Source: Piliocolobus tephrosceles
Lineage: Eukaryota > Chordata > Mammalia > Primates > Cercopithecidae
Direction: 5' to 3'
Assembly (NCBI RefSeq): GCF_002776525.5
Contig: NC_045436.1
Span: 53,911,254-53,975,253, forward strand
Length of the DNA: 64,000 nt
Shown piece after piece: positions 1 through 11,348 of the stretch. The notes beneath the pieces are model-generated. The model did not search any database and had not been told where the DNA came from. It worked only from the letters and a program-made list of their open reading frames with translations. How positions within the stretch are numbered: the stretch's first letter is position 1; each line of letters starts with the position of its first letter. The translations under genes were made by a program, and so were the position numbers.

Positions 1-2973
1 ACAAGACTTTGTTTCCTTCATTTCTAATTTCTTCTCTTTTTCAAATATATACTGAACTACATTATATTGTTCTCCACACTAGGAATTTAGCAAGTGGAAT
101 TTATAAACTCATGAGAAGAGTAATACAACAAACTAAAAATGAATGAGATTTAATTATGAGCATTATGAGTAAAGAATATAATATGATACTGACTGTGAAG
201 GGCAATATTTAGGCAAGATTTAGAAGATGAAGCAGAGAAGGCCATTGAAAATTTATTTGGATATCGTGTAAGAGAGATAAAGGTAGAGAGAAGTTCAAAA
301 TTCTTCATAAGAAGCAGCTAATATAAAGGAAGAAAAAATTCTGTTTTTTTTTTTCAACAACTGAAAGAACATTGTGGGTAGAGTATGCTGTTCAAGTACG
401 AGAAGGAGGCAAGGCTGGAGAGAGGGACAGGGACAAAATCTTGTGTAGTATAGTGGGCATTGGCTTAAAACGATATCCAAGTGCATAAATTAACCTCTTG
501 TCCCTGATCTCACTCTGGTTACTCCTATAATCATTGAATTACCATAATATTTTTGTGTACTGATGATTAGAAGTGGTTTACAAGATAATACAAATTTGCA
601 AGAAATCATAATAAAAATGCTTTTTATCTCATATTCTAAGTTAATAGCAACACTTGCCGTCATTTTAGATATTCCACTGCTGGAGTTTCTAAGGCACTGT
701 GTTCTATCAGATTTTGTACAGCTTTTCACATAAACTTATCTATGTAAAAAACAAACAAATGCAAAAAATATACAGAAGTGGATATGAGTCCTCTACAGAG
801 AAAGCAGAACTGTAAGCATCCCTTCCCCCTCAGGACAAACATTATTCTCTTAGAATTGGCTTTGAAAATAGAAAGGATACACATATCCTTTGCAATTTGG
901 TGTTTTCCTGGGGTGGGGAGATGGTGGGGGAGTCTAGTGCCTGTTTATTCTCATATAGAGATGTCGTAAGTTGAAAAACTTACTGGATTATGCAGAACAC
1001 ACAGGTCAAATGGTACTAGTGGGTACTGAGAGAGTATGAACAAACATATCTCTATTCCCTGAGGCTCTTTGTAAGACCACATAAGTCCATGCTGAACAGA
1101 AATGGCAACAGTTTACCAGACAGGGAAGGGGTTGTTTATATGCTAGGATGTTGTAGGTGAGATAAAAGGGAAGACACAGTTGCCACTCTGGAGTCCTCAG
1201 CAATAGAGAACCAGTTGCATGAGAGTTTATTGGAGAGCACCAAACAAGTCACATACACGCTATGTGGAAACCACCTTTTTGCTTCAAAGTCAGGCTGAAA
1301 ACACAGACTGGTCCTGTCTTATTTGTCTTAAAGACCCTGCAATGATGTAATCAGACTCCTCTTTTCACACCCAATTCCAGGCAAAGTCACCCTTTGAAAA
1401 GAAACAGAACAGCTAACAGGTTTGGGAGGAAGTTAAACAAACTTGTCTTGAAAATAAAGACTTGATATTGAAATAACTGGGCAATCAAAACACTTGAGAG
1501 CAACTGGAATTTTAATCCCTCATCAGGTTTTGCAATCACTGGTCTGAACCGGGGAAATGGTTTTCCACCAGAAGCAAACCTCATCACAAAAATTTAGTGC
1601 CAACAGCTTAGTTGAGAGATAAAAAGAAGAGTAGAGAAGGCAGAAGGCGTTCAGTCACACTAGAAATACTTCTGGGGCCAATGAGGAGCACTCCTGTCGG
1701 AATTATACTGCCTGAACCAAGAGAGAGCTGGGGAGTACACTAATTTCTATTGGTTCTGTCTCAGTGTAAGTGTGTGTGGCGGTGATGAGGAAGGGTATTA
1801 ATTCCACAGCATATATTGTCTACTGTATATGTGTTAAATAGAGTCTAGAGGTCAGAGGGCCCACAGACAAATAGATGTACCAGGCATTTGGAAGTAAGGC
1901 TAGTGTGCACTGAAGTGCTAAGGTTTTGGGTGAGTGCTGCCAGCACATTGCACTGGACCTGGCAAATGAGAATATGGCTGCACCAAAAAAGGCAGGTTGT
2001 TTCAATGCCAAGAAAGACATACGAAATTAAGAAAATAAAATAATTTCAACTTTGCACATGTTTGAATAGTGACTGCATAATCATAATGGTTTTGCACATT
2101 GTTAATGACTCACTGAATATTTAGATTTTAGATGTGAATGGGAAGAGTAGAAACTGTGATTTATTAGGAAACAAAAAGATGGCAAGCATGTTACTAGACC
2201 AAATTACTTCATTTAATTTCACTCTTATCTTTAGGACCTTAGTATCCCTATTTAAAGTAAGAAACCCCGAGTCATAAAAAAGCTAACTTTCAATTTTTAC
2301 ATATCTAGTACATGATAAAGAAGAGATTTTAGTCATTGGATTCCCAATAGTGTGCAATATTTTACTTGGCATATGGTTAATAAAAAATGCACAGCAAAAT
2401 GCTCAACATAAATAAATGAGAAGTTGAGACATTTTAAGATATGAACATTTTAATTAAAGTACTTTCAATAAAAACATTATAATTTTTAATATTCTCATTC
2501 AAGTGTAATACTAATATATTCTCTTGAGCCATGGTGTTTTGAGATGTTAAGTTTTAACCATTTTTGTATCCAAATATCATTTGGGCTAGAATATCCTATT
2601 CTCAAGCTGGACTAGTCATTTGAGACTTTTAAAAATGTCTTTATATGCTGTCCAGTGGGAGCGTGTTGCTCTCAAATGGCAAAATATTTTATCTCTCTGA
2701 ATACCTGCTTCAAAGGTTACACTTCGTCTCAGTTTCTGTGAATAGCAAAATTTTATGTCCTAGAATATCAATTTGTCATGCACAAAATATGAAAACAAGC
2801 TAGAGGAAATCTAAATCTAGTTGTCTTGATGTAAGAAGTAGACCTTCTCTTTCTGTCTTATGCGCCTCCCTAATTGAGTGTCTCTCTCTTTCTCATTCAT
2901 GTAATTTTTCCTTGAATATTTAGAAGGAACATCTGCACCTTGGATATTATGTGAATCTTGCTGTGTTGGTTTT
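1..2973. other. Unassigned AT-rich intergenic sequence
   Basis: I recognise no gene or repeat family here. Open frames of about 63-79 codons occur on both strands between 300 and 2020, but they overlap one another and have no splice context, domain or recognisable motif. The part from about 1000 to 2000 is less AT-rich than its surroundings and could be an old LTR or a unique conserved piece, which I cannot decide. Confidence 0.5.
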
Positions 2974-3107
2974 CTGTATACCTAGCATTAACACTAGCAT
3001 TAAAGTTAGAACTTTAAATAGCAAATATTTGTATTTAAATAGCAATATTCTGTATACCTAGCATTAACACCTAGCATTAAAGTTAGAACTTTAAATAGCA
3101 AATATTG
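2974..3107. repeat. 76-bp tandem duplication
   Basis: A unit starting CTGTATACCTAGCATTAACA occurs at 2974 and again at 3050, a period of 76 bases. The second copy is partial and ends near 3107. Both copies share a segment with GTTAGAACTTTAAATAGCAA. The few differences suggest a local slippage or tandem duplication of moderate age. Confidence 0.85.
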
Positions 3108-3220
3108 TCTTATACGTAGCAATGCCTACAGCTCAGAAATCTGAAAAATTATGTGTTAAAATAACATTTCAAATAATGTAATGATAACAAAAATATTACT
3201 ATAGTTACTATTTTTCAAAT

Positions 3221-3335
3221 ACACACTGTGCCAGATACTGACCTATAGATTTATACACGAATTAGCTGATTTAATATTCTAAAAAACTTCATAATTTTGA
3301 TGTTATTGTTCTTATAAAAGATCAGTGGAATACCA
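3221..3335 (-). repeat. MIR fragment (antisense)
   Basis: The run 'tgtgccagatactgacc', then an 'attagctgatttaat' block, then 'tgatgttattgttctta' follows the order of the antisense MIR 3' half. It is highly diverged, so the edges are approximate. It is a remnant of a tRNA-derived SINE with no expected activity. Confidence 0.45.
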
Positions 3336-3540
3336 CAATTACTTTTGTTTACATGAACTTATTCTGTACAGTAGAAAAATATATTGAGATGATTAATTTT
3401 GAAAAGTGAAGTTCAACTTTAGCATACCAATAGTGTAACGCTGTACTCTATGGGATAAACATGATGCCCATGACTCCATAACAGTAAAATAGAAACATTA
3501 ATTTTTTAAAAAAATGAGAAAATATATAACATTTGCTAAC

Positions 3541-3665
3541 CATTCACCATGTTCCAGGTAATTAACATAGGACAACTACCTGCTATCTTGATTGTCACAA
3601 AAATCTTGTAGTGTCATTAGTATTATATCCATGTTACAAAGAAGAATCTGAACTTATGAAGATTT
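3541..3665 (-). repeat. MIR fragment (antisense)
   Basis: The sequence has the antisense MIR order: a 'catgttccaggtaatta' block, then 'gattgtcacaaaaatcttgt', a short ATTA-rich block, and 'ccatgttacaaagaagaatc'. This is an old diverged SINE relic with approximate edges. Confidence 0.45.
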
Positions 3666-4639
3666 ACATTAACAACTGAATAAGAGTTTTGTAAAGTTTT
3701 GTTTAAAACTCTGGAAATTAAGGAAAAAAATGATAAATATCTTCAAAGACTTTATTTAGTCCTCAGTGATAATCATTGACACTAGATGCCAATTTATGTT
3801 TTTCAAATATGGGTAATAAAAATTTTAGGGTGACAGAAGATCACAAGTGAAATGTACAGCTACTGAATACATAAAGGTAGGATGGAAAAAGCTCCTTCTA
3901 TCTTAAAAGACAGTTAGAAGACAAAAGAGGAAGAAAGAAAGGGGGGAAAGAATAGATGAAAAAGGAGGGAAAAAGACCAAGAAGTTTTGCCAAATGAAAC
4001 ACATAAAATGAGATGGCATGAATTAGAAAAAATGACAACATATTAGTAGGCTAGATGCTTAAGATTAAAACAAGACAAAACAAAATTAAGAAAAAAAAAA
4101 AACTATATGCTTTTTATAATTACTGCACCTAGAAGTAAAAGCAAAAAAATAACAAATGGTAAAATATTAATAAAATAAATAGCTCTTCAAAATGTAAGGA
4201 AAATTAACAAATCCAGCATCATAGTGTTTTATTTTAATACTTTAAAAATGAATATATTCATAGGTGGAAAGTAAATAAGAACATAGAATATGTGAACAAT
4301 TTAAAATCTACATGATGTGTTCCTAATTAACAAGACTGACACATATTTGTATAGTACATGTATAGAATGTATTGCAAATATTATATAGTATAAAATGTAT
4401 ACTAAACAAAATATACATTTTTTCAAGCATGTTTTAAATTTGATAACTGTATTCAATGTTATAAATTAAAGATCCCGAGCTCCTAATTAGTTTCTAATAA
4501 TAATATAAATTAATATTAAAAGGAAAAATACTAAAAAAATTCACACATAATACTGAGAAACTCTGAGACTGTTTCTAAGTACTAAATAACATTCTACAAA
4601 TAATTTATTACATTTGTGTCTAAAAATTAAGAATATATT
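3666..4639. other. Unassigned A-rich intergenic sequence
   Basis: Strongly AT-rich DNA with A-runs near 4090-4101 and a purine-rich patch at about 3910-3970. I see no repeat family, open frame or regulatory structure that I can support. Confidence 0.5.
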
Positions 4640-4870
4640 CAATAGAGTAGTGAAAACAACCCAAATATTTGTCATATGGGAGAGACTGAATAAATTATAT
4701 CATATCTAGGGTATAGACATGAGACCTAATCTATAGAACACTATTTTACATGTTTAAAAAGTTAGCAAAGCATAAATGAGCACATTTAAAAATATCTCCA
4801 AAGTAAATATTTATAAATGCCACATAAATATTTACAGTACAGTAATATTCATGTAAAACTTTTATACAGG
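4640..4870 (+). mobile_element. Possible L1M (L1ME-like) 3' fragment
   Basis: The segment has the pattern 'caacccaaatatttgtcat' then 'agagactgaataaattatat', later reaching 'aaaaatatctccaaagtaaa'. This matches the order of the end of an old L1 ORF2 and its 3' region, where 'CAACCCAAATGTCCATCA' and 'GACTGGATAAATAAATTATG' are typical. Divergence is heavy, so both family and edges are tentative. Confidence 0.4.
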
Positions 4871-6535
4871 AACATTCATTTTTTGTCTTTTTTAAAATTT
4901 AATATATAACACAGGTTTTAACCGTTTCTAGATTCTCTTCTGGGTATTCTTACACCACAGAGACAGCTGTTTCAGTACGGTCTTACAAAGGAAAGAGTTT
5001 TAACTCATTTAACTTGTCTGCATTTTTCCATGTCAGACTAGGAAGTTCTCATTAAAATATATTTTAGGAATTCATCTAAATTAATGGTTAATGTTTTGAG
5101 CAAAATTTTCACTTGATCACCTGTAAAAGTTGACCACTAATAAAAACATTTTAGAGAATGTCTATTTATTTAGTTTTGGTTTTCAGAAAGTTATATTTTA
5201 AAGTTTCTTCACTTTTAAAAATTCAGTTTTACAATATTTACTCTCCCATACACACACATACACATATACACACTTCTACATACTTGTAAAAGATGATATA
5301 CTTGTAAAAGATGATATACAAATCACTGGCACAATAATCATTTTTAAGTATTTAAACATTTTTAGAGAGAAGATATGTACTGACTTTCAATCAAATATTA
5401 TTAATTTCATGGCAAGAATCTATGCAAATAAAAGCATAATCAATTATTAAATATAATAAAGATTTAGAATACGACAATGAATTTTGAATTTTTAAGCCTG
5501 AAGAGTTGTCTGCCCAATGGACTTAGTTCTTATTGAGGACAGTCATAAATAACTTTAAAATATTCCAATGTGATAAGAAAGAGCTGAGATTAGGTCATTG
5601 TGGAATTATAGTTCCCTTGCTTAATGATTGTAGAAAATTGCCTGGCAATCGAACAAAGAGAAAGAGGGCCATGTGGTGAATGCCGGCTAATTAAACCAAT
5701 AATTGCTTCTTGTTGTGTACCCAGATAATGTACCCCTGATAATTTTAAATGAAGTCTTGAAGCAATCTTCTTGAATGAAATGCTGTGCTAGTTAAAGCTC
5801 TACTATATGCAATTCTCCTTGTACTTAGAAGGTGGCCTACTTCTTAGACTTCCTTGCAATGTTTGATGAAAAATAAATAAATGGCATGGAAGATTTATTA
5901 TATTAGATACATTTACATCAGATAATATTTTTGTAATGTTTTTAATTATAACTTATTCATGTCATGAAATATGTTTAAATTTTTTGATTCATTGCTTTAA
6001 GACAAGAGATATTACACTCATATAATTTTCTGAGAAGAGTTTTGAATATTTAAAAGTGTTGATCTCCAAACTACCACTGTATTAACAATAAAACATTTTA
6101 CATACTTGAACTTCTGCTATTAAAAATTAGCAGTGAGATACTGAGATTTTTAGGTCATAACCATCTCTTAATTTAATATGTTTACCCTGCAAGACTATTT
6201 AAATTATTTTTGAAACCACATTATTCAACAATTCTGGTTTTGATATAGTAACTAGTGTCCTCAGGAAAATAAATTCAAATTTGTACAAACTTTTATTATT
6301 TAATATTTATATTTTATGACAAAGCTTCTAGTGACTTGATTCATTTTTCTACATTGATTTTCTACATAATCATTTTTTCACATTTATAATACATTAATAA
6401 TACCAATATTACTTCAAAAAATCTACTACAAGGGAGAAACAGAGAATGATGGAATCTTCTGAGTTACTGGATAGTATACACTGCAATTCTCAGAGATTCC
6501 AAATGCAAATGTTTCCATGTCTTGGAAACTGTTTT
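4871..6535. other. Unassigned AT-rich sequence with an 18-bp duplication
   Basis: No gene or confident repeat. It contains a short CA-rich tract near 5250 and a perfect tandem duplication of an 18-base unit at 5281-5298 and 5299-5316 (TACTTGTAAAAGATGATA). A less AT-rich stretch at 5560-5870 has clustered TAATTA, CCAAT-like and TGATAA words. It could be conserved noncoding DNA, but nothing here proves it. Confidence 0.5.
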
Positions 6536-6537
6536 TT

Positions 6538-6561
6538 GTTGTTGTTGTTGTTGTTGTTGTT
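6538..6561. repeat. (GTT)8 microsatellite
   Basis: Eight uninterrupted GTT units lie just upstream of a (TTTA)n tract. Read on the minus strand these are A-rich units, so they may derive from the tail of the adjacent antisense L1 fragment. Confidence 0.9.
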
Positions 6562-6570
6562 ACTTTTTCA

Positions 6571-6571
6571 T

Positions 6572-6614
<43 letters not shown>
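6571..6614. repeat. (TTTA)11 microsatellite
   Basis: Eleven uninterrupted TTTA units run directly into an antisense L1 3' end. On the minus strand this is (TAAA)n, a common decay product of L1 poly(A) tails. Length and purity make it a plausible polymorphic marker. Confidence 0.95.
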
Positions 6615-6727
6615 TTATTATACTTTAAGTTCTAGGATACATGTGCACAACGTGCAGGTTTGTTACATATGTATACATGTGCCATGTATACATGTTGGTG
6701 TGCGGCACCCATCAACTCGTCAGCACT
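6615..6727 (-). mobile_element. Short L1PA 3'-end fragment (antisense)
   Basis: The plus strand reads 'tatactttaagttctaggat', then 'acatgtgcacaacgtgcagg', then 'ggtgtgcggcacccatcaac', the complement of the last bases of the primate L1 3' UTR. Only about 110 bases of L1 body remain, so it is an extremely 5'-truncated insertion. Its tail is the (TTTA)n tract immediately to the left. An open frame running through the simple repeats here (6446-6762) is not a gene. Confidence 0.85.
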
Positions 6728-8646
6728 CTTCAACTCAGAAACCTTTATTGATATCTGCTTAGGCAGCATCTCATGACTTTGATAACTTATCATTTTTCAA
6801 CCAATTTCTTATGGTGAACTCAGAAAGGCTGATTTTGGCATTTATAACCACAATGTTTTAATTAAATGCCATCTTTTATAAAGACAGTTCTCATATGAGA
6901 TAAAGTGAGATGGTATAAGTATGTTAATTGTGTACATATATAATTCTTTTAATCAAATATTTAATCCAAATTTAATAATTCTCTAGTATCAGGGTCTTCT
7001 CAAACTAAGTAGTGTCACATACTCAGGGTCTTCTCAAACTAAATAGTGTCACATACTCAGGGATGCAATTTTCTTAAAACTCCATGTGCAGTTGCTTCAT
7101 AAAATGTTACAATTTTTGGGCAATAAACATAATAAGTTGATATTTGTGATATAACACCCCTAAATATCCACACATGGAAACAACCTAATGGTAAATATTT
7201 CTAAACTAATATATTTTCTTCTTCTCTAAATAAATAATTTCAAAATACTATATACATTTTTTGTTAACATGTAAAAAAATCATACAATATATATTTTCAA
7301 ACCAATTGAAGAGCATTTCTGGAAATGTAGGTCAAAGGCAGGGATCATATCTTCCTGGTACTTTAAACATCCTGTTTTTACAACTGTGCAATGCCTGACA
7401 AAGCTGCATGGATGTAAATACATGCTAAATGGTTTGGGGCTGTACTGTTCGAGTTGCTCTTTATATTATTCCATGTTTTATCCTGCCATATATAAATAAC
7501 ATAGAAAAAAGAAATGTTAAGAAGAATATGGAAATTTTGATTAAAAATGTATACATATTTAATCTAAATAGAATTTAATTTATATATTTTAATTCTAAGA
7601 AGGCTTCATTGATTGGAAATATCTGAAAATTTGATGTTAAACAGAACTAAATTATTTTTATAACTCTCTAGATACTAGATGATTTTACAATACTCTTGGT
7701 ATAAAATTAGAATCACAAATAAAGGGAGCCCTGTCCCTGTCCCATTCTGAGGGTTTCCTTGTCATCCTGGTATTGCCAATGTCCTTCATACACACAGTTA
7801 GGCATCTCCTGAGATCCGCCTGCAAACATAATTATATCAAAAAACAAAACAATCTTCTCCATCACAGTAAGTTCACCTGTATCTCAGTAACATAGCCTAC
7901 CAATGCAACCCATTTCAACATTAGCTAAAGTAGCCAAAATAAACTTAGCTGCTTTTTACTCACCAATCTTATTTGATGGGCTGTTGAATTTATAAAACTA
8001 ACCATTACAATTCAAAATATATGCTAAACCTATTAGAATAAAATATGCACACACAAATACACACACATACAAGCACACAGAGACATTTGCCTCTGATTGC
8101 AAAATAGTAGAAAACAGTTTTAACTAAAGCCTGCACAGATACTTTTTCCATGTGTCTTTATAATTTTCTTAACAGACTATTATTTTTAAAAACCTGTAAT
8201 ATTAAGTTATAGAAATCCAAAATATTCTTATGCAATTAATCATGTTATTTTAATTTTAATGTAGACAGTGCATAAAAGCTTTAGAGTATCTAAATTGTTA
8301 TATATTCTATCTCTTTTTAGAAAACTTATTGTTATGCCTCAACTACATTTACATGAGACAAGTACTTCTAAGCATGTTTTTCGAAACAACCTGTGAATGC
8401 TTACTTAAAAAAATAGATGCAACATTTTATAAAAGAGAGTAAGTGGTCCCTAACTAGCAAATAACATATTTATACATTTAACTTCTTAGGAAACATGGGA
8501 TATTAATGCTGTAAAATAGTTCAATACCATTCTAGTTTATATCTTGCATTTTAGAGATGCAGAAGATTGTAACATTGTAAAGCTATTTAAATATAATGTC
8601 CATATGTCCTTAAATTTTCTGGCTCAATTACATAATGTCATAATTT

Positions 8647-8650
<4 letters not shown>
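6728..8650. other. Unassigned AT-rich sequence with a 34-bp duplication
   Basis: No gene seen. A 34-base unit beginning TCAGGGTCTTCTCAAACTAA is duplicated in tandem at 6989-7022 and 7023-7056, with one difference, followed by the first bases of a third copy. Impure CA tracts lie near 8048-8090. The rest is AT-rich DNA without recognisable repeats. Confidence 0.5.

Positions 8651-8698
<48 letters not shown>
8651..8698. repeat. (TC)16(TA)8 compound microsatellite
   Basis: Sixteen TC units pass directly into eight TA units without interruption. Long pure dinucleotide tracts of this kind usually vary in length between individuals. The TA half can extrude a cruciform, and the TC half is a homopurine/homopyrimidine tract. 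Confidence 0.95.
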
Positions 8699-8699
<1 letters not shown>

Positions 8700-9596
8700 C
8701 TTTCCATTTTATGCTAGCATTTCGCTGGTCTAATCTAACTACAGATTGCATCTAAATGTTGTATACTCAGAACGGAACTGAAGACACAGGTTCAGAATAA
8801 CTCATTTATCTAGCAGAACCTACAGTTCAGCTATTGAAAAGTAAGCCTTTCATAGTGATTTTCCCCAAGGGAAATTCTGGTCACCTATTTTTAGCATAGT
8901 AATTATCCTAAAAATTATGCAAAGTATGTTAACAAATAGGTTATCATAAAAAAATTAACTTTTTAAATGTGCAAAGCAATTGCAGTCTTTGAAATTGACA
9001 TACACACGTTTACAAGTTGTGAAATATAATTTCAGAGAGAAATACATTCAATATGCTTGAATTGGCAGAAATTCATACAGCGAAAGACAATTTGGCCATG
9101 AAAACCTTACTTCTATTTGTTCTCCGTCTTTATAAAAATCTCTGATATAAAACCATCTGTTTAAAACTTATAAAAATAGTCTGCCAGTGCATGTAATTCT
9201 AAGCATCATAAATTACTTGAGTACTAAAAGTCTGAAGTGCTGTGCTGATATAGATAATTCTTGATGATGAATGAATATACAGAAAGATAAAGCATGCCCG
9301 TTGTGAGTGAATAATTGTATATCATTAGTGTTTTATGTACAAATCATCCCACCTTCTCATTTCCACTCTAATGTACAATAATCGTTTGGGCTTATATCAG
9401 AATTGTGGGCTTTTAACAACGATAAGCATCATTCCGTTTGCAACAGAAAATATGCTAATGTCAATAAAAATTTTGAAAAACACTATCCCTGAGAAAATAA
9501 ATTTTACTTAATACATTGTTCGGTTAAATATTTTTTTCACATCAACACAACATGGTAGATTAATAGTATAATCACAACAAATGACTCAAGAACCAT
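8699..9596. other. Unassigned AT-rich sequence
   Basis: I see no gene, repeat or regulatory element that I can support in this stretch. Confidence 0.5.
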
Positions 9597-9600
9597 AACT

Positions 9601-9931
9601 CTTTTTTATTTTATTTTATTTTATTATTTTATTTTATTTTATTTTTTTGAGACAAAGTCTCACTCTGTCACCCAGGCTGGTGTGCAGTAAGTAGCACGAT
9701 CTCAGTTCACTGTAAGCTCCTCCTCCTGGGTTGACTCCATTCTCCTGCCTCAGCCTCCCGAGTAGCTGGGACTACAAGTGCTCGCCACCATGCCCGGCCA
9801 ATTTTTTGTATTTTTAGTAGAGATAGGGTTTCACCATGTTAGCCAGGATGGCTGGATCTCCTGACCTCGTGATCCACCTGCCTCGGCCTCCCAAAGTGCT
9901 GAGATTACAGGCGTGAGCCACCGCGCCCAGC
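9601..9931 (-). mobile_element. Alu (AluY-like, antisense)
   Basis: A full-length dimeric Alu in reverse orientation. Its tail is a (TTTTA)-type run at 9606-9647, followed by the complement of the Alu right arm, the middle A-rich linker and the left arm, ending at 'gcgtgagccaccgcgcccag'. AluY-type bases are visible, including 'tagccaggatgg' in the left arm and the complement of the GAATGG-GT-AACCC and GCTTGCAG words in the right arm. The likely target duplication is an imperfect ACTCTTTATTTT at 9597-9611 and about 9934-9946. AluY points to a catarrhine genome. Confidence 0.93.
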
Positions 9932-9996
9932 TGACTCTTTATTTTAAAAAGGAAAATTTTTATATTATATAAAAAATTAGCAAAAAAAATGTCAAA

Positions 9997-10047
9997 GTGC
10001 TTAGCAAAACTCTCTAAAGGCTGAGGTGCTTAGCAAAACTCTCTAAA
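9997..10047. repeat. 29-bp-period duplication
   Basis: The 22-base word starting GTGCTTAGCAAAACTCTCTA occurs at 9997 and again at 10026, offset 29 bases. It is a small local duplication just past the Alu. Confidence 0.9.
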
Positions 10048-10289
10048 TAACTCACCTACATAACAGCTATATAATATATAACTAATAACTCACCTACCTA
10101 GATGTTAGATGTTTGACACTTTGAATAATAAACACAAAAAGAAGACAGATATTTGTAATTAGGGTTTCTGAAAAGCCCAAGCACCAGTTATAAATGTTCA
10201 TGCTGAAAGCTAATCCGTGTTACTTCAGAGAGAGAGAAAAAAAAAAAAAAAAATTCTGCGTCATATACTGTCATCTTTTACTGAGAGGC

Positions 10290-10500
10290 AGAATGGCCTC
10301 ACGGTGTCCAATGTGGCCGCTGAGTTGAATCTTGGCTCTTCCGTCTTCTAGTTGTGTGTTCTTGCCTAATTATCCAGGCTCTCCCGTCTTCACTGGAGAA
10401 ATGGAGATTACATTCTATCATCTTTATAGGGTTACTGGATAAATTAAATTAGTTAATGTAAATAGGGCTACTGGATAAATTAAATTAGTTAATGTAAAAA
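10290..10500 (+). repeat. MIR with internal 36-bp tandem duplication
   Basis: The order 'ttgaatcttggctcttccg', 'ctagttgtgtgttcttgcc', 'cactggagaaatggagatta' and 'atagggttactggataaatt' follows the sense MIR core and 3' part. Within it a 36-base unit is duplicated at 10426-10461 and 10462-10497 with one T/C difference. The duplication therefore occurred inside an already old SINE. Confidence 0.7.
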
Positions 10501-11001
10501 TGATCATTAGTCTCACTGTTATTTTATGCCCTAATATATGAAAATCGATCCATTTGTTTCTAGTGGTATACTATTAGACAGAAGGCCTTCTCTTGGATTT
10601 TCGTGTGCCTCCCTCCTACATCCTAGTATTAAAACATATACTCTTTTTCTACTGGCGAAGTTGCACATAGTTTTATACCTTTCCAACATGGTGTAACTAA
10701 ATCATCATGGTACATGTGACCTCTTTAATTTGCAGCTATGAAAATGTATTTAAACTTGGTTAAAAATTAAAATATGATCATAAAAAACATGAATTATCTT
10801 TGCAAAGGCAAAAAACATTATTTGAGTAACTTTTTTTTTTTTTTAAAGAACGATTAATCCAAAATTCTGTCTGTGAGAAAGACACACAGACACTCACCTG
10901 CGAGGAAAAATTAGTACGAAAAATGAGTATCAGAGAAAGTAAAATGTAATGTCACAAATAGTAAATGATCTAAAGACATTATTTTAAAAATTATAACATT
11001 T

Positions 11002-11348
11002 ATTTATTTATTTATACATTTATTTATTTATTTTTGAGACTGAGTCTCACTCTGTTGCCCAGGCTGGAGTGCAGTGACGTGATCTTGGCTCACTGGAACC
11101 TCCACCTCCCAAGTTCAAGTGATTCTCCCGCCTCAGCTTCCCAAGTAGCTGGTATTACAGCCACGCGACACCACACCCAGCTAACTTTTTTGTTCTTTTT
11201 TTTTTTTTTTTTTTTTCTTTGTATTTTTAGTAGAGACAGGGTTTCATCATGTTGGCCAGGCTGGTCTCGAACTCCCGACCTCAGGTGATATGCCTGCCTT
11301 GGCCTCCCAAAGTGCCGGAATTACAGGCATGAGCCACTGTGCCCTGCC
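11002..11348 (-). mobile_element. Alu (AluS-like, antisense)
   Basis: A reverse-oriented dimeric Alu with a (TTTA)-rich tail from about 11002, a body starting 'gagactgagtctcactctgt', an expanded T-run in the middle linker (about 11190-11217), and an end near 'gagccactgtgccctgcc'. The open frame of 84 codons across it is simply the open antisense Alu frame and is not a gene. Confidence 0.92.
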
